In this document: one piece after another, positions 36,501 to 44,552 of the stretch | Numbering within the stretch: position 1 is the stretch's first letter | Layout of the letters: each line of letters starts with the position of its first letter | The notes under the pieces: generated by a model | What the model was told of the DNA's origin: nothing | Seen by the model: only the letters and a program-made list of their open reading frames with translations | The model's database searches: none | Origin: Omphiscola glabra | Taxonomy: Eukaryota > Mollusca > Gastropoda > Lymnaeidae | Assembly: GCA_964017045.1 (NCBI GenBank) | Contig: OZ024811.1 | Span: forward strand, 16,328,312-16,392,311 | DNA: 64,000 bases | Direction: 5' to 3' | Program-made: the position numbers and the translations under genes

Positions 36501-36650
36501 CCATGTGTAGTTGTACAACACACTACAAGTTACACAGAAAGATATAATGGTAATAGGGGCGTACACTGTGAGAGACAAGTAGAATGTCCAAACGGGAGAA
36601 GGGTGGGACTTTGTGGCACTGAAGGATGACGTATTATTTAAATCATCCAT
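12577..36650 (-). CDS. 10-exon atypical rhodopsin-like GPCR (about 655 aa, long intracellular loop 3)
   Basis: Exons in transcript order: 36650-36374, 36063-35870, 25646-25468, 24884-24753, 21425-21336, 20282-20224, 19840-19780, 19427-19340, 14415-13697, 12745-12577. All phases match and total 1968 nt including the stop. The N-terminus has an NNTS glycosylation site. TM1 is about 21-48; TM2 about 58-84 with an Asp (69) at the usual conserved place; TM3 about 96-122, ending FRIVY instead of DRY; TM4 about 161-179; a Cys in extracellular loop 2 (about 189); TM5 about 200-222. Loop 3 runs about 223-530 and is Ser-rich. TM6 is about 531-555 with CATVTWLP; TM7 is about 568-600, ending NPTVQ rather than NPxxY. 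The C-terminal tail is about 55 aa. Weak points: the exon 7 donor AG|GTCCCC, and an unusually long TM6-TM7 span. The family is a class A-like receptor by topology; I cannot name a ligand. The first exon and start ATG rest on the open frame and the membrane profile. Confidence 0.8.
12947..13152. repeat. 28-bp minisatellite, 7 copies
   Basis: Seven nearly perfect 28-bp units begin AAGTCAGGAGGCAATGAACT, followed by a 10-bp partial unit. The array is in intron 9 of the - strand receptor gene. The units show almost no divergence, which suggests recent expansion. Confidence 0.95.
14704..19287. repeat. 37-bp minisatellite array, about 124 copies (4.6 kb)
   Basis: The unit contains ACCAACAATATAGAATTAGC then TAATGGCTTACACTAAA. 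The array fills most of intron 8 of the receptor gene (14416-19339) and stops about 53 bp from the exon 8 donor. Three diverged starter units lie at about 14600-14703. Two variants recur: TAGCTAAT to TAGCCAAT (about 35 units by hand count, from about 16238 on, in blocks), and ATATAG to ATACAG (a handful). One unit near 17300 is 38 bp. Units from 14704 to 16230 and from 18670 to 19190 are almost uniform. Confidence 0.97.
19589..19719. mobile_element. probable hAT-type MITE
   Basis: Ends CAGTGCTTCTCAAA and TTTGAGAAGCACT form inverted repeats. The flanks TTCTTGTA and TTCTGTAG are similar but differ by an indel, so the target duplication is imperfect. It lies in intron 7 of the receptor gene and has no coding capacity. 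Confidence 0.5.
20308..20646. repeat. tandem repeat, 37-39 bp, about 9 copies
   Basis: Units share TTGTTATGAAAGAA, then CATTAGTGG and TTATTGGAT, with small length differences. The array starts about 25 bp upstream of exon 6 (in transcript sense, in intron 5 of the receptor gene). Confidence 0.85.
22195..22490. repeat. 37-bp tandem repeat, about 8 copies
   Basis: Units of the form TTATTGTTTATTCAGTAAGA followed by GTTGATCCATCAATGTA. The array is in intron 4 of the receptor gene and abuts the decayed LINE that follows. Confidence 0.9.
22495..23335 (+). pseudogene. decayed LINE, C-terminal RT part and 3' tail
   Basis: Translation in shifting frames gives recognisable pieces of the C-terminal region of CR1/L2/Rex1-type reverse transcriptases: WCNENFLQLNVSKTKEMVVD near 22530-22590, a HLGVTIKN-like piece near 22650, TCWYGN near 22800, RLNRLIKKVS near 22845, and KFFCTP near 23040. 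Many stops and frameshifts interrupt it. The end near 23300-23335 has GATAAAGAATCTTATCTTAT, a typical microsatellite-like LINE tail. It is on the strand opposite to the host receptor gene, in intron 4. The exact clade is unresolved. Confidence 0.65.
24296..24460. mobile_element. foldback interspersed element, copy 2 (shorter)
   Basis: GGAAGCTTGAAATAGAAAGA and CAGGACA pair with TGTCCTGCC and AAATTTCTCAAGCTTCC across a T-rich spacer. The outer part (TGTCCTTCTG, CACATGGCTTGAAC, TTCATTTATTATC) matches the end of the copy at 6765-7035. It lies in intron 4 of the receptor gene. Confidence 0.65.
25781..27068 (-). pseudogene. 5'-truncated LINE reverse transcriptase, 3' portion (copy A)
   Basis: The main open piece is 26256-26843. 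It has the RT signature FIDYEKAF, the RQGCLLSPFLF motif and FADN where the active-site FADD is expected, so the second catalytic Asp is lost. Upstream pieces include QAGFRRNRS and KVFNRIILNR, broken by a stop and by a short duplication that inserts about 15 residues. The rest of the C-terminal region to 25781 is frameshifted. It is about 85-90% similar by eye to copy B at 50121-51189. The LTR element splits this LINE at 27068/35673. It is an APE-type non-LTR element; clade not settled. Confidence 0.85.
27069..28466 (+). repeat. 5' LTR
   Basis: 1398 bp, starting TGTTGAGACCCG and ending TATTCAACA. A TATA box candidate TATAAAT is at 27384-27390, followed by a CTCTCTCTCAC stretch that could hold the transcription start. 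The R-U5 boundary cannot be fixed from sequence alone. It appears identical to the 3' LTR. Confidence 0.97.
28468..28479 (+). promoter_or_regulatory. primer binding site, tRNA-Pro type
   Basis: TGGGGGCTCGTC, one base after the LTR end. These 12 bases equal the start of the proline-tRNA primer site known from murine leukaemia-type retroviruses; the match stops after that (TAAAA follows). The inference is priming by tRNA-Pro. Confidence 0.75.
28480..29353 (+). other. untranslated leader of the LTR element
   Basis: About 870 bp between the primer site and the Gag ATG. Small open frames at 28792-28974 and 29103-29357 are T-rich and lack recognisable motifs. The leader probably holds packaging signals; none is identified. 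Confidence 0.6.
29354..30625 (+). CDS. gag: Gag polyprotein of the LTR element
   Basis: 423 aa. Residues about 5-30 are a small helical, SAP-like start (ELKDEATEMGLTGKDV). Residues about 30-120 are a highly charged Glu/Lys/Arg coiled coil. Residues about 135-320 resemble the capsid (SCAN-like) region of Gypsy Gag, with FRDRLDRNLPNY and a Trp/Leu-rich core. A single zinc knuckle CYACNRPGHLANTC (CX2CX4HX4C) lies at residues 350-363, followed by a basic Asn/Arg/Gln tail. The frame ends in TGA and the next codon is CTA; the same frame stays open into the protease. Gag coats and packages the element RNA in cytoplasmic particles. Confidence 0.9.
   Translation: MKSIQELKDEATEMGLTGKDVGYYVRDQKAKQEQLAKETVETEREDRVRKEEKEEKIRIEAIQKEEKLRLETIEREKRELEMKKLELEEKSRLETIEMRKLELEENERERQYQLALAQTQINVKNDNRTDTDTPRTNFRDRLDRNLPNYHDTEDLDSYLLSFEITAERCSIPKPQWIDHLHTKLSPKLRQFMTTQDILSKRTDYDLIKTLLLRQAGYNNETYRIKWNTLFPLQDDFRSFHSNLVRTLDNWLETTDTPKTFEGLKDLICLNKLLLNVNSNSLKTILLKEPKNCSEILTHIDMLKSINDSRVANKFTNKTFPIVDAAAANFPQPYSGHRTRSVTRRSDDVTCYACNRPGHLANTCPSFQAKSLQFRPTHTSSNRPFRNPGVNKYGQSNKTVTNTQYDRFGQNRQSRDRQRQMRQF
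30623..30628 (+). promoter_or_regulatory. candidate stop-codon readthrough site (UGA CUA)
   Basis: Gag ends TTC TGA CTA CAC. The frame is open from here through the protease start. UGA followed by CUA is a well-documented leaky context in animals. Gag-Pol could be made by readthrough, as gammaretroviruses do at their UAG. No frameshift is needed. Confidence 0.65.
30797..31861 (+). CDS. pol: Pol, part 1: aspartic protease and integrase (interrupted by a stop)
   Basis: The frame is continuous with Gag after the UGA; ATG at 30797 is only the first Met after it. The protease has LRDTGCSV (catalytic Asp) and the later ADVIIGNV. Integrase follows: a zinc-binding HHCC region (HSTPLAGH then CPTCQ, about 31363-31490), a core Asp in VAIDIIGPL and a second in SDNGPQF. 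A TAA at 31859-31861 falls 36 residues after that Asp, exactly where the catalytic Glu of the D,D-35-E triad should be. The frame then continues open in the same phase. The protein would join element DNA to the host chromosome, but this copy looks inactive. Confidence 0.9.
   Translation: MGNKVTVLRDTGCSVIGCRKSLIPRNKWSNEKIALKLIDGTIRRFPTGYVILDTPYLTGTFLAALFDDPVADVIIGNVGQDSQTSLAANAVTRAAARQGKQTQQLTPPRFSVDVDHNTFRQDQLADPDLQHLWDKAKLGTIDLTKTGSTTFQEKGGLLYRIFQYHSDQNKIDCKLVVPKSKRNLVLEAAHSTPLAGHMSIRRTRDRVYSEFFWPHVDKDIKTYVKSCPTCQKARPAGTVRKIELGTMDIVGTPFTKVAIDIIGPLQLTDRKNRYILTLVDTATRWPEAIALKNITTEDIQEGLFAIFCRVGFPHTILSDNGPQFRSEMYHQVCRFFNIHPTKSSIYHPQSNGMV
31862..33952 (+). CDS. pol: Pol, part 2: integrase C-terminus, reverse transcriptase and RNase H
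   Basis: The first Met is at 31886, but the frame runs on from the codon after the TAA at 31859-31861. The start carries the rest of the integrase, with a GPY/F-like module (GPFIVEKK, KTYHVNRV) near 32280-32380. RT: KKKDGTIRTCVDYRKLN, LDLTRGYWQIPL, and the active site YFDD at 33146-33157 (residue about 421 from the Met). RNase H: STDASNKG near residue 570, then ERECLAIVWA and CDHKSL. It ends in TAG at 33950-33952. The RT sequence type is Ty3/Gypsy, yet it follows the integrase. Confidence 0.92.
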   Translation, partial: RFNGTIKTMLRKLAENEPQNWDRFISAALFAYREIPNETTGISPYELVFGRKVRGPMAILKQLFTDKIVDDDQKPVFEYLLDLKNRLQVATETALTHSQIKKASAKKYYDRNAQEKDIKEGDHILILKPKKGNKLMLQWEGPFIVEKKLSKFNVRVRRGNSVKTYHVNRVCKFHNRESLDLPSTQAPDTQNHILSGSLASVINETDDHDDDSPDLDLGSVPTLDSGTDKDSNICFNPELTDSQTGQLKDLLKEFESVISDSPGKTNIGYHTIELTSDKPITLRPYAIPYNLQDVLANEIELMLKLDIIEESNSPYAAPVVLVKKKDGTIRTCVDYRKLNAVTKFIAEVIPDQEELMSKLHQGKYFTKLDLTRGYWQIPLDKKSRELTAFRVPSGLYQFKYMPFGLATAPLTFNKIVRKLFKGLDQVITYFDDICIFSSSWEEHIKELREVFKRLKEAGFTVKPSKLELALFSIKFLGHRVGKGSLQPDPDNIDKILRLQQPKTKKQVRSVVGLASYYSKFIQGFASLTAPLTDLTKKGKSNKVVWTDECDRALKTIQTLLSQGPILMLPNTKLPFIVSTDASNKGLGGCLMQEREGKLYPIRYISRKLLDRETRYSTIERECLAIVWAVRKLARYLLGAKFKLQCDHKSLSYLQTSNFANPRICRWALALQEFVFDIDYIKGQDNVVADFLSRVGE
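33953..34260 (+). other. 3' untranslated region of the LTR element
   Basis: AT-rich sequence between the Pol stop and the purine tract. A 65-codon open frame (33990-34187) is hydrophobic (Ile/Leu/Tyr/Cys rich) with no recognisable motif; it is probably chance in AT-rich DNA. I see no envelope gene. Confidence 0.6.
34261..34274 (+). promoter_or_regulatory. polypurine tract
   Basis: GAAGAGGGGGGGAG directly before the 3' LTR start. It primes plus-strand DNA synthesis in LTR elements. Confidence 0.9.
34275..35672 (+). repeat. 3' LTR
   Basis: 1398 bp; same ends and same internal short frames as the 5' LTR. It is followed by the GCATA target duplication at 35673-35677. Confidence 0.97.
35673..35740 (-). 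pseudogene. 5' fragment of LINE copy A beyond the LTR insertion
   Basis: In the - strand this gives KKGDLSKYANYRGI-like sequence that joins directly to the RT pieces left of the LTR element once the GCATA duplication is discounted. The homology ends near 35740, so the LINE was 5'-truncated when it inserted. Confidence 0.75.
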
Positions 36651-36959
36651 TGCTCCACTGTGAACGCAATAAGAAAGACAATGTTAAATATGCATAACAA
36701 CTAGGCAACTAGGCTAATTAACCATTTTAATCTACTTCTTCTTCAGCCCAGGTCCAGGACTTATGATAAAGATATCTCAATCAAGACCAATATTTGAGAT
36801 AGTAATCATCAAGTAATTATCATAAATATTGAATTGCAGTGAAATACATAAATTGTGTTGGAACACTGCAGTGAAATACAAAATGTGATGATAATACTGT
36901 CAATATTAAATCAATTATACATTCATGGCAGTGCTGAATATTAAAAAAATATGAAATTA

Positions 36960-37125
36960 GATTCTAGTTCTGGTAGTGGTAGGGTACGTTGCTGCATCCA
37001 TATACTGGCCATATATTATATGCAACGGTTGGGGAAGCGATGCTGCCATCTTAACGGCTCCTAGCAGATGCCAGGGCAGCCTTGAAGCTTTTGGTAGATG
37101 TCGAGTTCACGGCGGTATTGTCCAG
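36960..37125. repeat. interspersed repeat, copy 1
   Basis: It shares with 38070-38215 the blocks GATTCTAGTTCTGGT, GTACGTTGCTGCATCCATAT, GCAACGGTTGGGGAAGCGAT and AGATGCCAGGGCAGCCTTGA. Both copies have the same orientation about 1.1 kb apart. The family is unknown to me. Confidence 0.75.
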
Positions 37126-37202
37126 GTGGTTCCAAGATAAATACGTATTTTGCTGCTTTGACGTAATATACACAATTAAGTATTACCATTATCTATTATA
37201 AT

Positions 37203-37398
37203 CAGGGCCGGATTTATAATGTTAGGGGCCCTAGGCCAAATAAAATTTGAGGCCCTATTTTGAAAAATACAAAATATTGCTAAGTTTTTTAATTCAAATA
37301 TATATATTTTTTATATACTACTGACCCAATTTTGGGGCCACTTATTTCGCGGGGCCCTAGGCCACGGCCTAGTCGGCCTGTCTGTAAATCCGGCCCTG
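37203..37398. mobile_element. hAT-type MITE with CAGGGCCGGATTTA ends
   Basis: 196 bp with terminal inverted repeats CAGGGCCGGATTTA / TAAATCCGGCCCTG, inner GGGGCCCTAGGCCA copies, and a perfect 8-bp target duplication ATTATAAT (37195-37202, 37399-37406). There is no coding capacity. Confidence 0.85.
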
Positions 37399-37406
37399 AT
37401 TATAAT

Positions 37407-38065
37407 GATATGGGCATCATCGGTAAACAACCAGTACACCGGTAAAATAAACTGGTCTTTATATTTTGAAACGATTTTTCAAGTTATACTTGGACTTGAG
37501 CGTTTTTATGAAACAATACAGAAATTTATGAACTCTTTTGTATATGAAATTGCATTGTCTTAGAGTGACGCACCTTATTGCACTGTGTCGCGCAATTTAT
37601 TTTAGAAGGAATAATTTTTTTTTAAAATTCTGACCCAAAAAGCGTTTATTATGATGTGCCTTAATCACCCCATTTAATAATATCCAGTTAAAAAATTGGA
37701 AGTGATTGAGTTTTTCTGTTCAATTAGATTGCATTATTTAAAATTAGGCTTAATAACTTAAAACAAAACAATTATTGTGGTGATAATAGGATTTAGTCTA
37801 CGAGTCTATGTCTTTTTTTATTTTAATCAGAAGAAAACAACATTTTCTGTAAAATTAATACAAGAACCTACTTTTCGTTCGGATGAAACTTCTCGATATA
37901 AAATTTCTAGGTGACAGTTATCATTGTAAGGAATATTATTATGATGCATTTGACAGATTTCTATGTGAATGTGTCACAGAGTGTTTGTGATCGCCACGAA
38001 TCAATGTATTCATATCATATGCCTGATTATTCATGTTGTTATTCTTCGGTCAGATCCAAGTCCTC
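37407..38065. other. no recognisable gene
   Basis: AT-rich sequence without a convincing open frame or repeat. It lies just beyond the receptor's first exon and may include upstream regulatory DNA; no element is identified. Confidence 0.4.
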
Positions 38066-38069
38066 GAAT

Positions 38070-38220
38070 GCTTGGATTCTAGTTCTGGTTCGGTACGTTG
38101 CTGCATCCATATACTGCCATATGTGCAACGGTTGGGGAAGCGATGTGGCCACTCTAACGGCTCCTAGCAGATGCCAGGGCAGCCTTGAAGCTTTCGATCG
38201 TTGTCGATATAAAATTTTGG
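38070..38220. repeat. interspersed repeat, copy 2
   Basis: Second copy of the family at 36960-37125. It diverges at the right end, after CCTTGAAGCTTT. Confidence 0.75.
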
Positions 38221-38229
38221 AGTTAAAAA

Positions 38230-41200
38230 TAGGCCCACTCATGATTTTATTTTTGGCTTAATAAATTTGTCTTTGTTAACCCCCCCCCCCTTTCCCCCCA
38301 ACCCTGCACTTACTGCACTAAATCGATCTCATAAGCCAAAAGCCGATTGCGCACCCACAATTCACAGTGCATATCATATAGTAGCCTACGATGATTAAGG
38401 TGGTCACAGTCGATCCTGACTGACAAACTATATTGGCGTACGTATTTACGGGGTTTATATGCAATTTAGCTTCATTTTTATATTGCCAAAATTTAAAAAA
38501 ATGGTTCAATATTATGATATTTATTTTATGGGAACTACTACTACCAACCACGACCCGGGCTCATAGACATAGAGATATATGCCCGGGCTAGGTTGTTTGT
38601 GTCGCCCAGAACGGGTCAATATTTTACCGCTCCCCCCTTCCCCCAGCCCCACAAAAAAAAATGGAGCGAAAATGCTAACCAGCTATTTTTGTAAAAAGTG
38701 CCGCCCAGACAAGGCACTTATTGCAAAATTAATAAAAATATGATTATGATAAAAAAAACTGTTTGTGCAGACTAAAGCATCAAAATGGGTCAGCTGAAAT
38801 TGATTGGCCGAAAAGATTTGCGCATGCGCACCTAGACCGGAAAATAAATAATTATGTTCGGAAGTGAAAGGAGAAAAAAGGTGTATTGTTTACTTATTGT
38901 TACGATACGAGTGTTGTAAAGCAGGGTCTGTGGAAATAATTCGTTTTGGATAGAGTATACAGCGCAAGGTACAGTAATACCCTGTTCAAATTATTCTAAA
39001 CGATGTTGCATCCATCTAAGTTTTTTAGGTCAAGAAGCTAAATTTCATTAATTATATTATCCAGTCTTTCACTTTCTCATTTGATTGATTGCATTCATTT
39101 GGGCCTAATTATAATTTAAATTTATAATAATTACTTTGAACTATTTGTTCCATTTCTGTAACAGTTTACCGACTCTTTCACTTTCTATTTGCAATTTTGT
39201 TGCTCTATGAATCTGAAGCAACGCCTGTGACTAAAAAATAAAGACTAAAAAAGTCTTGAGTGTCCTTGGGCTTGGTCGTGGTCCACGATTCTACAGGCCT
39301 ACGCACCAACTAGTGTCTTTTTTCTAGTGTGTGGTATCAGACTTGAGTTTTACAACTGAAGTAAACTTATGGATTGTACATCGGTGGCCGTAATTCAATT
39401 CATACAATACTGAATGAACATTAAACGTATTTAAATGTACAAAACTCATAGATTGTTCCTTATTTTTCGGTCTTAGTAATCATTTAGTCTTATAATTATT
39501 CTTTTCTTATGTATAGTCTTATCAGACTTAATCACTTATCCGTATCCAGATAATCTTGATTTATTTATCTCAACTTAACTTTAAACTTAATTCATTTATA
39601 TTAATTTTTAATGAAACTTTATGCCTTGTTGGTACTTTTAGTGAGTGAGAAGTTGAATATCCATAAAACAGAATATTTTGATCATGGGCCCAACATTTTT
39701 TAATTTACACACTTAAAAATATTATTGAATCATAATATGATAAGTACAGTCCAGCTTTTAATGATGATTGAAGGTTATTTCACCTATGTTTTGATTCTAT
39801 AGGCCTATAATATGTATTATAAATCCATCAAGTATTATGCTTAACATAGTCATAGGTTCATGCTGGGTGTAAAGCTTAATTTTCTCTATAAATAGAAGTT
39901 CTAGTTGTACATATACTTATTGTATCATATGTGTAAGTGACATATTCTCTCTCTGTAGCCTAAGCTGTGCAAATCACCCACATTAAATTAAGATAATAAG
40001 GTTTTCAGTAAATAGTGAAGTATTGCTTACCCATTCTTTTGGGCGCTAAGTAAATTAATCATTTCTTTTTTTCACTCCAAAGCCTGTATGCATGGGACCA
40101 ATTGCTAAATGTCGTAACCTCAAAATTTAAGAAGACATTGTCTCTGAAGAATCGGACATAGTTTGTCAGTCACTATGCATATAACATCTAGTAACATTTT
40201 GTGAGATTCAAATACATTGTTAAATCTAACTAATGGACAATCTTTTAACATCTAAAAGAGTCTGTAAAGCCTTGAGGTGAAGATATTGGAAAAAAAAAAA
40301 AGACTCTCAGTTAAGACTAATGATGAGCTTCAGACAGTTTTATAAATATACAACATGAAGTTTGAATTCCAGAAGTAAAAGTAGTCTTACTGAATCAAGC
40401 TGATTATAATTAGCATGCATCAGTACCAGGCCATCTTGATGCTAAACATGAATACACCAGACCGCAGCTTATAAAAAATACAACATCTATTTTTATTAAG
40501 TCCATTTAACTATTCACTTCTCATTATGTCAGTGCAATTAGTCTCATGCATGGGTAAAAACCTATCAACTGCGTTATTAATATTTTAGTGGCTCATTGAG
40601 GATCTGGCCTTTGATGCACACAATCTCCCCACTTCACACACATGCGCTGCATTAGGGTGCTTGGATTTTCGGCCTAATTTTATTTCATTTGTATGATACC
40701 ACTTTTGAAATTCATTAAAAACGTGAAAAGTTTTGTTTTCGAAAAGGTTTGTCATTTCTAATACAGGAAAACATGACATCACATTATGTAATGTTACTAT
40801 TCTTAGACAATGTTTTTGTAAAACAATTTCTAACAATGTATTTCTGCATATATATATATATATATATGTTTGTAAAGTCTTACGTAAAATAAAGTTGTAA
40901 ACACGTTTTTGTCTAGATTAAGGCTCACATTAACATACTTTAATGAGATTGGTCAGACTGTATGCCCGGCTGTTCTTTTAATAGATTTACGCCATTAAAC
41001 GACAAACCTTATTAGAGAAAAAAAATAATAATCTGATGTTTGGTTTTGTTTGGGTGGAATCTCCTTTGTATCAACACCTCTTAACATTTCTTGGTTTTAT
41101 CATAAATTTAAAAAAAAAAAATCAGTTTAGCAATTCTGGGCAACTCTATCACATTTCTTGTACCCGTTCTTTAATCAGCAAAAACGCAATCTTTTATCAG

Positions 41201-43180
41201 TCTTTACTACCAGTTTTTTTTTTTTTACATCATGTCCATGTCTCCCGCCACTGTGATCAAACCTATGTGCCCGAGGCTTTTAAAGAGGGACAAGATCAAT
41301 ACTTGGTTCCCATGACGGGGAGGGCCATGCATAACTATGCTGTAAACAACTCTGCGTGGACGGCGTGGAGACCAAGGCAACCTTGAACTGCTCCCACCCT
41401 TCACGGGTTTCCTGAAACCGTCCAGCAAAGCAACCCCCCCCCCCCCTTTTTTTTTTCTCCATTGTGTCTGATGCTAATATTAATATTACTTATATAATCC
41501 ATTTTGAAGAAACTAGTAGAGATAATTCTCTCTCTCGCCCCCCCCCCCCCCCTCAACTTCCCATTCCTTGCCACTGCAGAGGTCAAGGCTACTCTGTCCC
41601 GCTTTCCCAGAATCAATAAATGAGGGCTCAACAACCCCAGCCTCTCGTGGGGAGGCAGTATTAAATAATTTGGCCTCCAATGCCGCCTAGAGCTGGTGTG
41701 TCCTTGTTCTTTAAAAAAAAAAAAAAAGAAGAAAAGACAGTTATCTTTCCTTGTTGTTTGGCCTTGTTGATCAATATCTTTTTTGTTTTAAAGCAAATGG
41801 ATTCGCTCTACTAAAGGTAACGTGTTTGATCCCCCATTACTCGCCATTAGCACATGGATAGCTACTTTCTGTGTAGCGTCAGTAGTTAACAAACTTAATG
41901 TTACTGCGTATCAAATAAACAAACATTAATATATTATTACAATATATATTAAAAAAAATATTTTGTTTGAATAATAATACTTGACAGAAGTTCTCAAACG
42001 ATTTTCCAGCTTCGCACCCTTTCCCCTTTCCATTGATTTCAAAGTATTCCCCCACCCCATCTCGACTTCAAACACAATAACCGCAACCCCACGATAAAAA
42101 TATAAATTTAATCCGATTTTCCGGGACGTCCGCACCCCATGACACTGCCCCCAGCACCCTTGGGGGTAGGTTCACATCTGTTTAAGAACCTCTGGTCTAT
42201 TAAGAATAAAATGAGCGTATGCCATATCATCTCGCTGGTAGGAGTGGGACGCGACCACCCCCCCCCTCCCCTCTAATTTGTAAATAGCTGGGGGGAAAAA
42301 AAAGTTTCTAATAATCCCGTTACTGTTTGAGGACCCTGCTTTGATTGAATTTACCAATTCTTAATATTTGTCGCCTTGTCAATTTCACCGTTGTTCAGTA
42401 TACAGTTCTCTCTCATTGCCGCGAGTCTAACACAGAAGATGCTATGAACATCGAGTGCGCCACTCACGGATGAACTAACAATCACTGCTTAAAATCCAAC
42501 GTTAAATTGACGGGTCTCCCCTGTTGAGTGTGGAGTTAGTGCCAATATCATGAGGACCCCCCCCCCTCTCCGCGTGTCTCTATTTCGCCCCCCCCCCATC
42601 CCAGTACACCCCCCCCGGTCTGACAGTCCCACGTAGTGGTTCCACCAGGCACAACGCAATCAGCCGCGTGTAACACGGCCCCTTGCCGCAATCAGTCACG
42701 TATAATATTTTATCTTGTAACCATCGTTATTCATTCCCCGCGGTTTTCTGTAACTGAAACGGCTGGAACCCGTGGTATAATAATTTTTTCTGATTTAGCG
42801 AGACTGCTTGTCAATACGTCTTTAAGACCCCTTCTTGTTTCATGCCGGACTCTGGCATTGTGCATGCTGAAAAATTTGGTTTTGAAAGTTGAAAAGAGAG
42901 AAATCGAAACGGTTCCAGTGCGAATTTGTCAAGAGTCGTGTCCTGGGCATGGTATCGGCTGGAGATATTAAAAAATAATAAATTAGATAAATGGATCTGT
43001 TCCTTTGTTGCAAAACTTGAACGCGGCAATGGTTGTAAATGAAATTCTTTGTATTCCTATCTGGCGAAACAATTGCGCACGACACTGGAAGACGGCGAAT
43101 AATATGCGATTAAGCCCATTTATGGTGGACGTACGGGACGGCAAGCAAAATACTTGAAGTTTTTCAAAAGGCATAGGAGT
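38230..43180. other. no recognisable gene; AT-rich intergenic with poly-C runs
   Basis: I see no supported gene over about 5 kb. Poly-C runs are near 38281, 41434, 41541, 42258, 42559 and 42587. A TA microsatellite is near 40848-40866. A - strand frame at 40585-40836 (83 codons) has balanced composition but no recognisable motif and no partner exon. Confidence 0.45.
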
Positions 43181-43188
43181 CCGAATAG

Positions 43189-43355
43189 GAGCTTTGCTGG
43201 GTCACATACAGTGCTTTGATGGGTCACATGCAGTCCTTTGTTGGGTCACATGCAGTCCTTTGTTGGGTCACATGCAGTCCTTTGTTGGGTCACATGCAGT
43301 CCTTTGTTGGCTCACATGCAATCCTCTGTTGGCTCACACGCAGTCCTTTGTTGGG
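43189..43355. repeat. 22-bp minisatellite, about 7-8 copies
   Basis: Units read GGGTCACATGCAGTCCTTTG plus TT, with changes to GGCTCACA in the last copies. Confidence 0.9.
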
Positions 43356-43989
43356 CAAGCATACATTTATAATATAATATGATCCTTTAAAATCCTTTTT
43401 GGGGTCTAAAGTCTACGTTAGTTGGGGCAACAATAAGACCTAAGACCCTTGTTGGGTCCATTCAAGTGTCACGGGGAACCACTGATAACTTCGTCTGTCC
43501 GCCTGCTCGAGTCACACGATATCTTGGAGACAAGCCGACGAACCGCAATGGATCTCATGTGACACTGAACCGTCTATCATTTACGTATTTGTTAAACGCG
43601 CTGAATGCGACACAGTCTTACTTTTCACTATAATGGCTGGTCGTCGTCATCTATCTTGACAGCGTTGGCGAGAAAGCAACATTGGCGCAGTGCCTCTCAA
43701 AAATTTTCCGCGTGGGAAAATCCCGGCAGTGATAAAGCGAAATTGTAGCCGGACAGATGCCCAAATTATGGATCATCGTTCTTGCTGGAATATTCCTTTT
43801 TTCCCCCGCACTTTGCTGACCGGCTGCTGACCAGTTATGAGAAGAGGGGGGTTGATGTATTTGACATAAGATATTTATCGAGGAGTTTGATTGGATTATT
43901 TGGAGATCTAAGAGAATGTAAACCTGATTCTTAGTAAGAGTCGTCATCTGTAAAAAGAAAAAAAAAATGTTTTTACGCCAGCCAACAGA

Positions 43990-44265
43990 AGTCAGACGAA
44001 ACTTTGTCGCAGACCAAACATGTTTCCAACACTGCATCCATGCACGGAGCTCTCCAATGCTTTGTTATATTTATCCCATATTATCCATAGACGGAGCTCT
44101 CCAATTCTTTGTTACATTTATCCCATTTTATCCATACACGGAGCTCTCAAATTCGTTGTTACATTTATTCCCAAGTATCCATACATGGAACTTTCCAATT
44201 CTTTGTTACATTTATCCATATAAGTATTCATGCACAGAACTCTCCAATTCTTTATTACAGTCATC
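43990..44265. repeat. about 46-bp minisatellite, 5-6 copies
   Basis: Units contain CGGAGCTCTCCAATTCTTTG then TTACATTTATCC and CAT. It adjoins the first SPIN-like element, which inserted at its right edge. Confidence 0.85.
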
Positions 44266-44273
44266 CCATAGAC

Positions 44274-44469
44274 CAGTGGTTCTCAACCTTCCTAATGCCG
44301 CGACCCTTTAATACAGTTCTTCAAGTTGTGGCGACCCCAAACACAATATTATTTTCGCTGCTACTTCATAACTGTAGGGTATATGTGTTTTCCGATGGTC
44401 TTACGCGACCCCTGGGAAAGTGTCATTCGACCCCCAAAGGGGTCGCGACCCACAATTTGAGAACCGCTG
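44274..44469 (+). mobile_element. SPIN-like hAT MITE, copy 1
   Basis: 196 bp, from CAGTGGTTCTCAACCTTCC to TTTGAGAACCGCTG, with a perfect 8-bp target duplication CCATAGAC (44266-44273, 44470-44477). Inner blocks (ATGCCGCGACCCTTTAATAC, GTCGCGACCCACA) match from memory the ends of the SPIN/URR1-type Charlie elements of vertebrates. It has no coding capacity and would need a transposase supplied elsewhere. Confidence 0.9.
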
Positions 44470-44474
44470 CCATA

Positions 44475-44552
44475 GACCTATACAGTGCACCGCGGTATAG
44501 ACCTATACAGTGCACAGCGGTATAGACCTATACAGTGCACAACGGTATCTCA
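44475..44552. repeat. 25-bp tandem repeat, 3 copies
   Basis: Three units of TATAGACCTATACAGTGCAC plus GCGG. The first overlaps the right target duplication of the SPIN-like copy 1, so that insertion hit or seeded this array. Confidence 0.85.

Noticed and set aside
40585..40836. 83-codon - strand frame that might be a small gene or transposase piece
   Set aside because: Composition is balanced, but I recognise no motif, no partner exons and no element ends.
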